Assembly (NCBI RefSeq): GCF_004353525.1
Contig: NZ_CP085524.1
Span: 1-64,000, forward strand
From: Zhaonella formicivorans
GTDB lineage: Bacteria; Bacillota; DUOV01; Zhaonellaceae
Length of the DNA: 64,000 nt
Direction: 5' to 3'
Positions 25,940 through 35,243 of the stretch are shown in pieces. Position numbers and translations under genes: made by a program. How positions within the stretch are numbered: position 1 is the first letter of the stretch; the number at the start of each line of letters is the position of its first letter. The notes below the pieces were generated by a model that was given only the letters and a program-made list of their open reading frames with translations, did not search any database and was not told the DNA's origin.

Positions 25940-26494
25940 TTGACTAATCCGTTAAAAGACAATATTCAGGAAGTGTTGGTGACCAGCGAGCAGATCAAGG
26001 CCAAGGCAAAAGAATTGGGCGCGCAAATAGCTAAGGATTACGAGGGCAAAGACTTATTGATCATCTGTGTATTAAAAGGAGCATTGCCTTTCATGGCTGA
26101 TTTAATCCGGGAGATTGACCATCCTTTAGCCATCGATTTTATGGCTGTATCCAGCTACGGTGACGCTACAACTTCATCGGGGGCCGTCATGATTTTAAAA
26201 GATTTGGAAACAAATATTAATGGGCGCAATGTCCTAATTGTGGAGGATATTATTGATACCGGACTGACCCTGAAATATCTTATCGAAAACCTGCAGGCCC
26301 GAAAGCCCGCCAGCTTAAAAATCTGCACATTGTTAGACAAACCTGAGCGGCGCAAAGTAGATATCAGAGTAGATTATAAAGGCTTTACCATACCCGATGC
26401 TTTCGTGGTAGGTTACGGTTTGGATTTTGCTGAACTGTATCGCAACCTTCCTGATGTCTGCATTTTAAAACCGGAAGCTTACGAAAACAATTGA
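25940..26494 (+). CDS. hpt: Hypoxanthine phosphoribosyltransferase
   Basis: Salvages hypoxanthine (and guanine) to IMP/GMP with PRPP. At 184 residues it is standard length. The PRPP-binding loop [17 protein letters not shown] (about residues 95-111) is diagnostic; [18 protein letters not shown] and [20 protein letters not shown] are also typical. It starts with TTG at 25940 behind TAGGAGGAATTTTAG. It is 13 bp upstream of guaA, so the pair couples purine salvage to GMP synthesis. Confidence 0.96.
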   Translation: MTNPLKDNIQEVLVTSEQIKAKAKELGAQIAKDYEGKDLLIICVLKGALPFMADLIREIDHPLAIDFMAVSSYGDATTSSGAVMILKDLETNINGRNVLIVEDIIDTGLTLKYLIENLQARKPASLKICTLLDKPERRKVDIRVDYKGFTIPDAFVVGYGLDFAELYRNLPDVCILKPEAYENN

Positions 26495-26507
26495 AGGAGA
26501 ATCAGGA

Positions 26508-28052
26508 ATGAAGCATGACGCAAAAGAGGAACTGGTGCTGGTTTTAGATTTTGGTGGACAATACAATCAGCTGATTGCCAGGAGGGTGCGGGAGGCTAAT
26601 GTTTACTGTGAAATGCTTCCTTATTTTACCCCACTGGAGACTATTCTGGAGAAAAAACCAAAAGGAATAATCTTTTCCGGAGGTCCCTCCAGTGTTTACG
26701 GGAAAGGAGCCCCACGCATTGACCAAAAGCTTTATACCAGTGGCATTCCTATTCTGGGTATATGTTACGGTATGCAGCTGATGGCCCATGATTTGGGAGG
26801 CCAGGTTGAGCAAGCTCAAGCCAGGGAATATGGGAAAACCCGGTTGGAGGTTGTTGCAGAAGACCCCCTTATGCGGGGTTTGCCAAAAGAACAGCAGTGC
26901 TGGATGAGCCACGGCGATTATATCAAAATTCCCCCTCCCGGTTTCATTGTCACGGCTAAAACAGCCTACAGCCCTGTTTCGGCTATGGCCGATAGTGACC
27001 GTAAATTATACGGAGTACAATTCCATCCTGAAGTGGTGCATACACCCTATGGACAGGATATGCTCAAGCATTTCCTCTACGATGTTTGCAAGTGTACCGG
27101 CGAGTGGAGCATGACTTCTTTTATACAGGAGGAAGTGGAAACAATCAGGGCCCAGGTGGGCGATCGCAAGGTCCTCTGTGCTTTAAGCGGCGGGGTGGAC
27201 TCGGCTGTAGCTGCTCTTCTTGTACATAAAGCCATTGGCGACCAGCTGACTTGTGTTTTCGTCAATCACGGTCTTTTGCGCAAAGGAGAAGCGGAACAGG
27301 TGCAGGAAACTTTCCGGGGACGGTTCGGTTTGAACCTAATCTATGTGGATGCCGTTAAACGCTTCCTGGATAAATTACAAGGTGTTGAGGATCCGGAAAG
27401 AAAAAGAAAAATAATCGGCGAGGAATTTATCCGAGTTTTTGAGGAAGAGGCCAGGAAGCTGGGGCAAATCGACTACCTGGTACAGGGAACTCTTTACTCC
27501 GATGTCATCGAAAGCGGTACCGAGACTGCGGCCACCATTAAGAGCCACCACAACGTAGGCGGATTGCCGGAAGATATGCATTTTGAATTAATTGAGCCTC
27601 TGCGCTCCTTGTTTAAAGATGAGGTAAGGGCAGTTGGAGAGGAACTGGGATTACCCCCTGGGATTGTCTGGCGCCAGCCTTTCCCCGGACCTGGCTTGGG
27701 TATCCGCATTTTGGGCGAAATAACAGAGGAGAAGCTGGAAATCCTACGGGAAGCCGATGCCATTGTGCGGGAAGAGATTCAAGCGGCTGGATTGGGCAAG
27801 GAGGTTTGGCAGTATTTTGCTGTTTTGCCTAACATGAGAAGCGTAGGGGTAATGGGGGATGAAAGGACCTACGCTTATACGGTTGTTATTCGGGCTGTAA
27901 CCAGCCATGACGCCATGACTGCCGATTGGGCCAGGCTCCCCTACGAGCTCCTGGAAAAGATGTCTTCCAGGATCGTCAACGAGGTAAAGCATGTCAACCG
28001 GGTTGCTTACGATATAACCTCCAAACCACCGGCAACGATCGAGTGGGAATAA
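26508..28052 (+). CDS. guaA: GMP synthase (glutamine-hydrolysing)
   Basis: Converts XMP to GMP with glutamine and ATP. The 514-residue chain has an N-terminal class I amidotransferase (nucleophile Cys86 in GICYGMQ, with His173 and Glu175 in FHPEV), then the ATP-pyrophosphatase with P-loop SGGVDSA at 227-233, and a C-terminal dimerisation domain ending KPPATIEWE as in typical GuaA. ATG 26508 follows AAGGAGAATCAGGA. It forms a two-gene unit with hpt. Confidence 0.98.
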   Translation: MKHDAKEELVLVLDFGGQYNQLIARRVREANVYCEMLPYFTPLETILEKKPKGIIFSGGPSSVYGKGAPRIDQKLYTSGIPILGICYGMQLMAHDLGGQVEQAQAREYGKTRLEVVAEDPLMRGLPKEQQCWMSHGDYIKIPPPGFIVTAKTAYSPVSAMADSDRKLYGVQFHPEVVHTPYGQDMLKHFLYDVCKCTGEWSMTSFIQEEVETIRAQVGDRKVLCALSGGVDSAVAALLVHKAIGDQLTCVFVNHGLLRKGEAEQVQETFRGRFGLNLIYVDAVKRFLDKLQGVEDPERKRKIIGEEFIRVFEEEARKLGQIDYLVQGTLYSDVIESGTETAATIKSHHNVGGLPEDMHFELIEPLRSLFKDEVRAVGEELGLPPGIVWRQPFPGPGLGIRILGEITEEKLEILREADAIVREEIQAAGLGKEVWQYFAVLPNMRSVGVMGDERTYAYTVVIRAVTSHDAMTADWARLPYELLEKMSSRIVNEVKHVNRVAYDITSKPPATIEWE

Positions 28053-28083
28053 AAAAATAAATAAAATTTAATTTCCGAACTTT

Positions 28084-28133
28084 TAATTAAATGTTATAAT
28101 AACTACAGTAATTAAATGGTATAATATAACTGT
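28084..28133 (+). promoter_or_regulatory. Tandem 25-bp repeat carrying two -10 boxes
   Basis: Two near-identical copies of TAATTAAATG(T/G)TATAATA... start at 28084 and 28109. Each contains a perfect TATAAT (28095-28100 and 28120-28125). They lie 70-100 bp before the ATPase-like gene and probably give it twin promoters. Confidence 0.6.
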
Positions 28134-28203
28134 AATAAGTCCGATGTTTTGGCCGCTGTTGCGCTAGTGGTGACTAGAGTTAAGCAAAGGAGAAGATACC
28201 ATA

Positions 28204-28722
28204 ATGATTAAGAGTAAGAAGCTGCAAGAACTGGCAAACACTGATTTTATTACACCGGAGCAGGCTGAGTTTTTAGAGCAGTGCATTGAAAACAAGGAAA
28301 ACATCGTGGTCGCCGGACATAAAGGCCATGGTATTTTAATTTTGTTGTCCCATTTAGTCACTTGCATAAACCCTGCGCAAGCAAAACTTAAGCAAGTCAA
28401 GAATATCCCTGCCGATCTCGAAGCAGAAGCCGACTATTATCTGGTGGGCGACCTGAAAGACAAGGATTATGAGGAATTGTTGACTGCATTATTCAGTAAA
28501 AAGGATTCGGCAGTGCTGACCCTGAAGGACCCTGATCACAATTTCTCCTTAATGAAAATAATTCGTGACGTAGCTGCCAAAACTAATGATTACTCCAAAA
28601 AATACATAGTTGTGGAAGCTAAAAAAGTTCAAGATGTAAAGAAGGTTTGCAAAATCACGAGATTAAGCTTTAATGATGCAGGAAAGATCGTCAAGGAAGA
28701 CATTTTTAAAGAGATTGCATAG
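28204..28722 (+). CDS. Stand-alone fragment resembling a type II/IV secretion ATPase, degenerate P-loop
   Basis: A 172-residue protein of uncertain role. Residues about 14-52 (FITPEQAEFLEQCIENKENIVVAGHKGHGILI...) resemble the stretch of CpaF/VirB11-type ATPases leading into Walker A, but the P-loop reads AGHKGHGI rather than GxxGxGKT, so the key Lys is gone and ATP binding is doubtful. Later parts (DLEAEADYYLVGDLKDKDYEELLTAL, SAVLTLKDPDHNFSLMKIIRDVA) match the order of a Walker B region and the following helix. It is short for the family, which usually exceeds 300 residues. AAGGAGAAG precedes the ATG, and it has a tandem promoter and a terminator, so it looks expressed rather than decayed. 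Confidence 0.6.
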   Translation: MIKSKKLQELANTDFITPEQAEFLEQCIENKENIVVAGHKGHGILILLSHLVTCINPAQAKLKQVKNIPADLEAEADYYLVGDLKDKDYEELLTALFSKKDSAVLTLKDPDHNFSLMKIIRDVAAKTNDYSKKYIVVEAKKVQDVKKVCKITRLSFNDAGKIVKEDIFKEIA

Positions 28723-28739
28723 GGAATTCTTGGAGTTAA

Positions 28740-28770
28740 AACCCCGGGCGGTTTGCCCGGGGTTATTTGT
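28740..28770. terminator. Bidirectional terminator between convergent genes
   Basis: AACCCCGGGC (28740-28749) and GCCCGGGGTT (28755-28764) form a 10-bp GC-rich stem with a GGTTT loop. It serves the ATPase-like gene and possibly the converging LysR gene. Confidence 0.8.
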
Positions 28771-29653
28771 GTCCCAGCAGCTCTGCGAACTTTTGTGCCG
28801 CCGCAGGCAGAGGAATAGAGGCGTTGGCTGCTATACCCAAGTATCTCTCAGGTACTTCCTCTTTAAGATTCAGGATAAAAACCTCCTCCTTCTGCAGTTC
28901 CCGCGCAATATATTCCTTGCTTACAAAAGCAATCCCCAGGCCAATTTTCGCCATCTCAATCAGCAAATCAACGCTGCCAAGCTCAATTTCGGGAGTAATG
29001 AAGACGTTATTTTTCCTGAGAAAATTATCAAAGAATGTTCTGGTTACACTGTGTTTTTCCAGCATTAACAAGGGATATTTTTCTAAATCTTTAAGGCTTA
29101 GCGTCTTGTGCTTCAAGTATTCAAACTTTTTTCCGGCAATAAATACGTCATGGATGGCTTTGATTTTTGTAAAACTTATATTTCTGTAAGTTTCTTTTTC
29201 TGGCAAATTAATGATGCTTACATCTACCAGACCCTTTTGCAGCAATTCGAGACAGGCGGGGGAAGTCCTGTTGGTAACACGAATCGTAATGTTGGGGTAG
29301 AGCTCATTGAACTTTTTAAAACTAGGCAGTAAAAAGTATTTGCAGATGGTATCGCTGGCTCCTATTTTTACTTCCCCACGCTGTAAAGAATGGACTTCAC
29401 TTATACTCCGTTCCCCGGCCTTGAGAAAATTAAAGGCCTGCTCCACATGCTTGAACAGTATTTCCCCTTCTTGAGTTAACTTAACTTGCTTGGTATGGCG
29501 CATAAAAAGTTTGCATCCCAAGTTTTCTTCCAGGGATTTAATTGCCTGGCTGACGGCAGACTGGGAGATGTATAGCTGATTTGACGCTTCTGAAAAGCTT
29601 AAATGTTTGGCTACGTAATAAAATACTTTATAAAGCTCAAAGTTTATACTCAT
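28763..29653 (-). CDS. LysR family transcriptional regulator
   Basis: A 296-residue regulator with an N-terminal winged helix-turn-helix (NFELYKVFYYVAKHLSFSEA..., then YISQSAVSQAIKSLEENLG, about residues 4-45) and a C-terminal effector domain from about 90 (VKIGASDTICKYFLLPSF, and INLPEKETYRNISFTKI). Length and layout are standard. It is divergent from purL with 137 bp between, an arrangement in which LysR proteins often control the neighbour, but a link to purine synthesis is not supported by anything else. The effector is unknown. The shared gap is very AT-rich. Confidence 0.93.
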   Translation of the reverse strand: MSINFELYKVFYYVAKHLSFSEASNQLYISQSAVSQAIKSLEENLGCKLFMRHTKQVKLTQEGEILFKHVEQAFNFLKAGERSISEVHSLQRGEVKIGASDTICKYFLLPSFKKFNELYPNITIRVTNRTSPACLELLQKGLVDVSIINLPEKETYRNISFTKIKAIHDVFIAGKKFEYLKHKTLSLKDLEKYPLLMLEKHSVTRTFFDNFLRKNNVFITPEIELGSVDLLIEMAKIGLGIAFVSKEYIARELQKEEVFILNLKEEVPERYLGIAANASIPLPAAAQKFAELLGHK

Positions 29654-29790
29654 ACATAAGCACCCCTAATAAATAATATAAATATTATTAACTATTCTTA
29701 TTAATAATAGCATGCTACAATTTAATTGTTAAGCAGATTGTTTTTCGGTAAACATAACAAACTAGAATATAAAATTGCGGGGGTCCCACA

Positions 29791-32700
29791 ATGACAGCTA
29801 AAGTGAGAAGAATTTACGTAGAAAAGAAAAAAGGCTTCGATAGTGAGGCCCGAAATATTTATTTGGACCTGAAAGAAAACCTTGGAATTAAGGGACTTAC
29901 AGGAGTACGGGTGGTTAACCGTTATGATTTTGTTGGCCTGACTGACGAAGAATACGAAAAAGCCCGTAACACAATTTTTGCCGAACCACCGGTAGACTGC
30001 GTTTACGATGAAAAATTGGAGTTCAATGAAGCTGACAGCGTATTTGCCATGGAATTTTTGCCTGGTCAATACGACCAGAGGGCTGATTCTGCCGCTCAGT
30101 GTGTGCAGATCCTAACCCAAAAGGAGCGGCCCATTGTCCTTTCGGCCAAAGTGATCATCCTGCAAGGTCAAATATCGGATGCTGAATTAACAAAGGTTAA
30201 AGAGTATCTGATCAACCCCTTGGAATCCCGGGAGGCTGCTCTGGAAAAGCCGGAGACTTTGGAAATGGGGGTTGAGCTTCCACAGGAGGTAGAGGTCTTT
30301 GAGGGTTTTATTACTAAGACCCCTGAAGAATTACAAAAATTCTTAGATGACCTAGAACTGGCCATGAGCCTGGAAGACCTGAAGTTTTGCCAAACCTATT
30401 TCAGGGATGTGGAAAAAAGAAATCCCACCATGACCGAAATCAAGGCCATTGATACTTATTGGTCGGACCACTGCCGCCATACAACATTTTTTACCAAAAT
30501 TGACCGTGTATCCATAGAAAAAGGCGTTTTTACTAAGCCCATTGAGCAGGCGTATGAGAAATATCTTGCGTCCAGGGAATTCGTCTATGGAGATAACGAG
30601 AAAGATGTCTGCCTGATGGATATCGCTGTCATAGCAATGAAAGAGCTGAAAAAAAGAGGCCTGCTGCAAGATCTGGATGAGTCGGATGAAGTAAATGCCT
30701 GCAGTATAGTAGTGAACGTAGATGTAGACGGTGTTAATGAGGATTGGCTGGTAATGTTCAAAAACGAAACCCACAACCATCCTACGGAAATAGAACCTTT
30801 TGGCGGTGCTGCTACCTGTTTGGGCGGCGCCATCAGGGACCCGTTGTCGGGGAGAGCTTACGTGTATCAAGCTATGCGGGTGACCGGCAGCGGCGATCCC
30901 AGGGCTAAGGTAGAGGATACACTTCCCGGTAAATTGCCGCAGCGGAAAATAACCACAGGGGCAGCTGCCGGTTTCAGCTCCTACGGGAATCAAGTGGGGC
31001 TTGCTACCGGGCAGGTTGCTGAAATTTACCACGAGGATTATGTGGCCAAGAGAATGGAAGTGGGCGCGGTAATAGCTGCCGCACCCAAAAAAAATGTCAA
31101 AAGGGAAAAGCCAAAGCCAGGTGATGTAATAATCCTTTTGGGAGGCAGGACCGGGCGGGATGGCTGCGGAGGCGCTACCGGTTCTTCCAAAGAACATACG
31201 GAAGAATCTATTTTCACCTGTGGAGCACAGGTGCAAAAAGGAAATCCCCCGGAAGAGAGGAAAATCCAAAGATTGTTTAGAAATCCAAAGGCTAGCGCAA
31301 TGATTAAAAAATGCAATGATTTTGGCGCTGGTGGCGTTGCTGTGGCTATAGGGGAGTTAGCCGACGGACTGGAAATTGATTTAGATGCCATACCTAAAAA
31401 GTACGAAGGCTTGGACGGTACCGAACTGGCCATCTCCGAATCCCAGGAAAGAATGGCGGTGGTGTTGGCCCCTGAAAAGGTGCAAAAGTTCATAGACTTT
31501 GCAAGCAGGGAAAACCTTGAAGCTACTCCTGTTGCCAAAGTAATTGCTGAGCGGAGACTCAGGATGTACTGGAGAGGTAAGCTAATTGTAGATCTGAGCC
31601 GCGATTTTTTAAATACCAACGGTGTAAAACAAAGAGCCCAAGTGGTTGTAACAGAACCTGCCGAAAAGGAAAACTACTTTAAAAATGTGTCTCCGGCTGT
31701 GGAAAAAGAATTGCCAGATTTAAGAAGAGCTTGGCTGGCCAATTTACAAGATTTAAACGTGTGCAGCCAAAAAGGGCTGGTTGAAATTTTTGACAGCACT
31801 GTTGGCGCGGGGACGGTTCTGATGCCTTTTGGGGGAAAATATCAAGCCACACCTGCTGAAGGAATGGTGGCTAAAATTCCGGTACTTTCCGGAGAGACAA
31901 CAACCGGCACAATCATGACTTATGGCTTTAATCCTAAACTTTCCAAATGGAGCCCTTTCCATGGAGCGGTATACGCGGTTGTGGAGGCCGTTGCTAAGGT
32001 TGTTGCTCTGGGCGGGGACTATAAAAATATCCGGCTCACCCTGCAGGAGTATTTTGAAAAGCTGGGCAAAGATGCTGTAAAATGGGGAAAACCTTTCAGC
32101 GCCCTTTTGGGAGCTTATTATGCGCAAGAAAAATTAGGAATCCCGGCCATAGGCGGCAAGGACAGCATGTCCGGGACTTTTAAGGATTTAAATGTACCAC
32201 CGACGTTGGTAGCCTTTGCAGTTAACCCGGTAGATGTCCGTACCGTTGTCTCCCAGGAATTTAAAAAAGCAGGCAGCAAGGTAGTCTTGGTTCCTGCACC
32301 AAGAACTGAAAACGAACTCCCCGATTTTACAGCTTTGGGCAAAAACTATAGTAAAATCCATGAACTGGTTCAGGCCGGCAGAGTTCTGGCCTCCCATACT
32401 GTAAAAATGGGCGGGATTGCTGAAGCTGTAAGTAAAATGAGTTTTGGCAACCGGATTGGCATGGTTTTTGAAAATTTTATGGACCCTAAAGCTCTCTTTA
32501 GACCGGACTACGGCTCCATCATTTTGGAAATCGAGGCAACTGAGGATTTGCCGGAAATATTTGGTGAAGTGGAATATAAAGTGTTAGGTTTCACCCAGGA
32601 GAAAGCGGAGATTGCTATTGATGGAATTGAGATTGCTCTTGATGAAGCTTATGCTGCATGGGAGAAACCGCTGGAAAAAATCTTCCCTACCAAAACTGAA

Positions 32701-33570
32701 GTTATACCAGACAAACCGAAGTTAATTGAATATGGGAAGAAAAATACCCGTAAACCGGCTGTGAAAATCGCAAAGCCCAGAATCTTGCTTCCTGTCTTTC
32801 CAGGGACCAACTGTGAGTATGAATCTGCCCGGGCCTTTGAAAAAGCCGGGGGAATAGTTGAAACTCTTGTCTTCAGGAATTTGACGGTGGCGCAGGTTGA
32901 ACAATCCCTGGAGGAACTGGCAAAATTAATCAAAAATTCTCAGATAATCATGCTGCCCGGAGGGTTTAGTGCCGGGGATGAGCCCGATGGCTCGGGAAAA
33001 TTTATCGCCACCGTCTTTAGAAACCCTAAGGTCAAAGAAGAAGTTATGAGATTCTTAAAAGAGAGAGACGGGCTGATGTTGGGAATTTGTAACGGTTTTC
33101 AGGCTTTGATTAAACTCGGGCTGCTTCCCTATGGAGAGATCCGGGATTTGACAGCAGATAGCCCCACTCTTACTTTTAATAAAATAGGCCGTCATATTTC
33201 CTGCATGGTCAGAACTAAAGTTGTATCCACCCTTTCTCCATGGTTTAACAATGTTAAGCTGGGGGATGTGCATACTGTTGCCGTGTCCCATGGTGAGGGC
33301 CGATTCGTAGCCGGCAAAGAACTAATTGCCGAGCTGATTTATAATGGTCAAATTGCTACCCAGTATGTTGATTTTGACGGCAACCCCAGTTACGACATCC
33401 GGTTTAACCCCAATGGCTCAGTGGAAGCTGTAGAGGGTATCACCAGTCCTGACGGTAGAATTTTAGGAAAAATGGCTCATTCGGAAAGAATTGGTCCCAA
33501 TGTGGCAGTCAATGTTCCGGGTGAAAAAGACCAGAAGATATTTGAAGCAGGGATTAAATATTTCCAGTAG
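29791..33570 (+). CDS. purL: Phosphoribosylformylglycinamidine synthase, single-chain clostridial type
   Basis: Converts FGAR to FGAM with glutamine and ATP in purine synthesis. The 1259-residue polypeptide fuses a PurS-like N-terminus, the two-fold PurL synthetase core (MFKNETHNHPTEIEPFGGAATCLGG near residue 320; a second AIR-synthase half from about 650) and a C-terminal PurQ-type glutaminase (VFPGTNCEYESARAF, MLPGGFSAGDEPDGSG, and the nucleophile Cys in LGICNGFQALI near 1110). This large form is typical of Clostridia and explains why separate purS and purQ are missing. It is monocistronic and 13 kb from the pur operon. ATG 29791 has GCGGGGGTC before it. Confidence 0.96.
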   Translation: MTAKVRRIYVEKKKGFDSEARNIYLDLKENLGIKGLTGVRVVNRYDFVGLTDEEYEKARNTIFAEPPVDCVYDEKLEFNEADSVFAMEFLPGQYDQRADSAAQCVQILTQKERPIVLSAKVIILQGQISDAELTKVKEYLINPLESREAALEKPETLEMGVELPQEVEVFEGFITKTPEELQKFLDDLELAMSLEDLKFCQTYFRDVEKRNPTMTEIKAIDTYWSDHCRHTTFFTKIDRVSIEKGVFTKPIEQAYEKYLASREFVYGDNEKDVCLMDIAVIAMKELKKRGLLQDLDESDEVNACSIVVNVDVDGVNEDWLVMFKNETHNHPTEIEPFGGAATCLGGAIRDPLSGRAYVYQAMRVTGSGDPRAKVEDTLPGKLPQRKITTGAAAGFSSYGNQVGLATGQVAEIYHEDYVAKRMEVGAVIAAAPKKNVKREKPKPGDVIILLGGRTGRDGCGGATGSSKEHTEESIFTCGAQVQKGNPPEERKIQRLFRNPKASAMIKKCNDFGAGGVAVAIGELADGLEIDLDAIPKKYEGLDGTELAISESQERMAVVLAPEKVQKFIDFASRENLEATPVAKVIAERRLRMYWRGKLIVDLSRDFLNTNGVKQRAQVVVTEPAEKENYFKNVSPAVEKELPDLRRAWLANLQDLNVCSQKGLVEIFDSTVGAGTVLMPFGGKYQATPAEGMVAKIPVLSGETTTGTIMTYGFNPKLSKWSPFHGAVYAVVEAVAKVVALGGDYKNIRLTLQEYFEKLGKDAVKWGKPFSALLGAYYAQEKLGIPAIGGKDSMSGTFKDLNVPPTLVAFAVNPVDVRTVVSQEFKKAGSKVVLVPAPRTENELPDFTALGKNYSKIHELVQAGRVLASHTVKMGGIAEAVSKMSFGNRIGMVFENFMDPKALFRPDYGSIILEIEATEDLPEIFGEVEYKVLGFTQEKAEIAIDGIEIALDEAYAAWEKPLEKIFPTKTEVIPDKPKLIEYGKKNTRKPAVKIAKPRILLPVFPGTNCEYESARAFEKAGGIVETLVFRNLTVAQVEQSLEELAKLIKNSQIIMLPGGFSAGDEPDGSGKFIATVFRNPKVKEEVMRFLKERDGLMLGICNGFQALIKLGLLPYGEIRDLTADSPTLTFNKIGRHISCMVRTKVVSTLSPWFNNVKLGDVHTVAVSHGEGRFVAGKELIAELIYNGQIATQYVDFDGNPSYDIRFNPNGSVEAVEGITSPDGRILGKMAHSERIGPNVAVNVPGEKDQKIFEAGIKYFQ

Positions 33571-33601
33571 AACAAGTACTTAATTATGATAAATTCTTTT
33601 A

Positions 33602-33830
33602 TTAGTCACCAGTCCCCAGTCGCCAGCAGGCTACATCGTCGTTAGTCGTAAGTTTTCAGCTTTCAGCTGTCAGCCATCAGCTCTCAGCAATTAGCCGTTG
33701 GCTTTTTTCACAAAAGCCATTCATGCAACTAAGGACTCGGTCGCAGACCGTAACTGGGGACTAGGGAATAACGACGAAGGACGCGGCTTTTTGTCGCTGC
33801 TGAGGACTAGGGACTTAGGATTTGGATTAT
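33602..33830 (+). repeat. Large heptamer-period repeat element in the purL / catabolic-island gap
   Basis: This 410-bp gap (33571-33980) holds no gene. Its first part is AGTCACC, AGTCCCC, AGTCGCC; then TTTCAGC, TTTCAGC, TGTCAGC, CATCAGC, TCTCAGC in perfect 7-base register (about 33650-33690); then partial complements (ACTGGGGACTAGGG, 33751-33764; GAGGACTAGGGACTTAGG, 33802-33819). It is the longest example of this repeat type in the window. Confidence 0.7.
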
Positions 33831-33895
33831 AAAAATCTTAAATTTTCAAACATAAGCAAAAGGATTTTTTGTGGACATGTCGAAATAAGGAAGTA

Positions 33896-33910
33896 AGTCG
33901 ACAATCGACT
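33896..33910 (+). promoter_or_regulatory. Candidate GntR operator upstream of the M24 gene
   Basis: AGTCGACAATCGACT is a palindrome with arms AGTCGA/TCGACT around CAA. The same 14 leading bases recur at 38360 upstream of the SHMT-like gene, and GTCGACAAT is the core of a palindrome upstream of the island's GntR gene (46198-46209). A small hairpin ACGGCG/CGCCGT (33912-33932) follows. Confidence 0.55.
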
Positions 33911-33980
33911 AACGGCGGAGAAACGTCGCCGTAATACTTATAAGTTTTAGAACTAAACAAAAACGAAAGGGTGAGAAACG

Positions 33981-35150
33981 TTGCTGCCATTTGAGTTATC
34001 TGAGTACAAGGCAAGAATCAACAAGGTTAAAGAGAGGATGAATGCCCAGGGAATTGAGGTGCTGCTGGTCACCGATCCGGCAAACATGAACTATCTTACC
34101 GGTTATGACGGATGGTCATTTTATGTGCATCAGCTTGTAATTTTAATGATCGATGAAGAGCAACCCATTTGGGTAGGCCGTGGGCAGGATGCCAACGGAG
34201 CTAAAAGGACTACCTGGTTACATTCAGGTAATATCAGGGCATATACCGATGATTATGTACAATCTTTGATTAAGCATCCCATGGACTTCGTTGCCGACAT
34301 TTTAAAAGAAAAAGGTAAAGCAAATAAAACAGTCGGTGTGGAAATGGATGCTTATTACTTTACTGCCAAGTGCTACGAAAGGTTAAACTTGGGTTTACCC
34401 AATGCTAAGTTAAAAGATGCAACCAACTTGGTGAACTGGGTCAGAATAATTAAATCTGATAACGAAATTGCATACATGAAGAAAGCTGCCAGAATAGTGG
34501 AAAAAACAATGCAGATTGCCATTGACGCTATTGATGCAGGAGTAAGGGAATGTGATGTGGCAGCCAAAATCTATCATGCCCAGGTAAGCGGTACGGAGGA
34601 GTATGGCGGCGACTACCCGGCGATTGTGCCATTGATGCCTTCAGGAGAAAAAACTTCCACACCCCACTTGACCTGGTCGGATGAAAGGTACAAAAAAGGG
34701 GATACGGTGATCCTGGAGCTGGCCGGCTGTTACAAGCGTTATCATTCACCGTTGGCCAGAACTCTTGTCATCGGTGAACCTTCTGAAAAAGTAATGAGAC
34801 TGGCTGACGTAGTGGTGGAAGGAATAAATGCTGCCATAGATTTTATTAAGCCGGGAGTAACCTGTGAAGAGGTTGAGCATGTTTGGAAGAAAACAATAGA
34901 GAAAAGCGGCTTTATCAAAGATTCCCGCATAGGGTACTCCATGGGGCTCAATTATCCTCCTGACTGGGGTGAGCATACTGCAAGCTTGAGACCTGGAGAC
35001 AAGACAGTATTACAGCCAAATATGACTTTCCACATGATCCCTGGCATTTGGCAGGACGATTACGGTGTGGAGATCAGTGAGCCTTTCAGGGTAACTGAAA
35101 AGGGCTGTGAACTGTTTGTGAACTTCCCCAGAAAACTTTTCGTTAAATAA
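33981..35150 (+). CDS. M24-family hydrolase resembling ectoine hydrolase DoeA/EutD
   Basis: A 389-residue creatinase/prolidase-fold protein. It starts LPFELSEYKARINKVKERM and carries TDPANMNYLTGYDGWSFYVH, QDANGAKRTTWL, HPMDFVADIL and NYPPDWGEHTASLRPGD, all segments I recall from DoeA (ectoine ring-opening hydrolase). Metal ligands of true M24 peptidases are lost: the two Asp are replaced (VILELAG and HSPLART), the GHG motif reads GYSMG and the EPG Glu is Ile (MIPGIW), as expected for metal-free DoeA/creatinase-type enzymes rather than aminopeptidases. It starts with TTG 33981 behind AAAGGGTGAG. It opens the catabolic island; the substrate is inferred to be ectoine, hydroxyectoine or a similar amide/amidine. 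Confidence 0.85.
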   Translation: MLPFELSEYKARINKVKERMNAQGIEVLLVTDPANMNYLTGYDGWSFYVHQLVILMIDEEQPIWVGRGQDANGAKRTTWLHSGNIRAYTDDYVQSLIKHPMDFVADILKEKGKANKTVGVEMDAYYFTAKCYERLNLGLPNAKLKDATNLVNWVRIIKSDNEIAYMKKAARIVEKTMQIAIDAIDAGVRECDVAAKIYHAQVSGTEEYGGDYPAIVPLMPSGEKTSTPHLTWSDERYKKGDTVILELAGCYKRYHSPLARTLVIGEPSEKVMRLADVVVEGINAAIDFIKPGVTCEEVEHVWKKTIEKSGFIKDSRIGYSMGLNYPPDWGEHTASLRPGDKTVLQPNMTFHMIPGIWQDDYGVEISEPFRVTEKGCELFVNFPRKLFVK

Positions 35151-35200
35151 ATTGTTAATTGTTTTAAATTGTTAATTGTTTTAAATTGTTAATTGTTTTA
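35151..35200 (+). repeat. Triple 17-bp tandem repeat before the TRAP permease genes
   Basis: Three head-to-tail copies of ATTGTTAATTGTTTTAA (35151, 35168, 35185; the third one base short) lie right after the M24 stop codon and about 45 bp before the small-permease start. No gene is present. Confidence 0.8.
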
Positions 35201-35243
35201 CTGCTGCAGCAGGTTCTAACCAATTTGCGGAGGGGGGAACACG

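Noticed and set aside
30352-31269. 305-codon open frame antisense to purL
   Set aside because: It is a shadow frame of a strongly conserved gene, with no ribosome site or recognisable domain.
33602-33830. CRISPR array
   Set aside because: Units are 7 bp with no unique spacers or longer direct repeats, and no cas genes are present.
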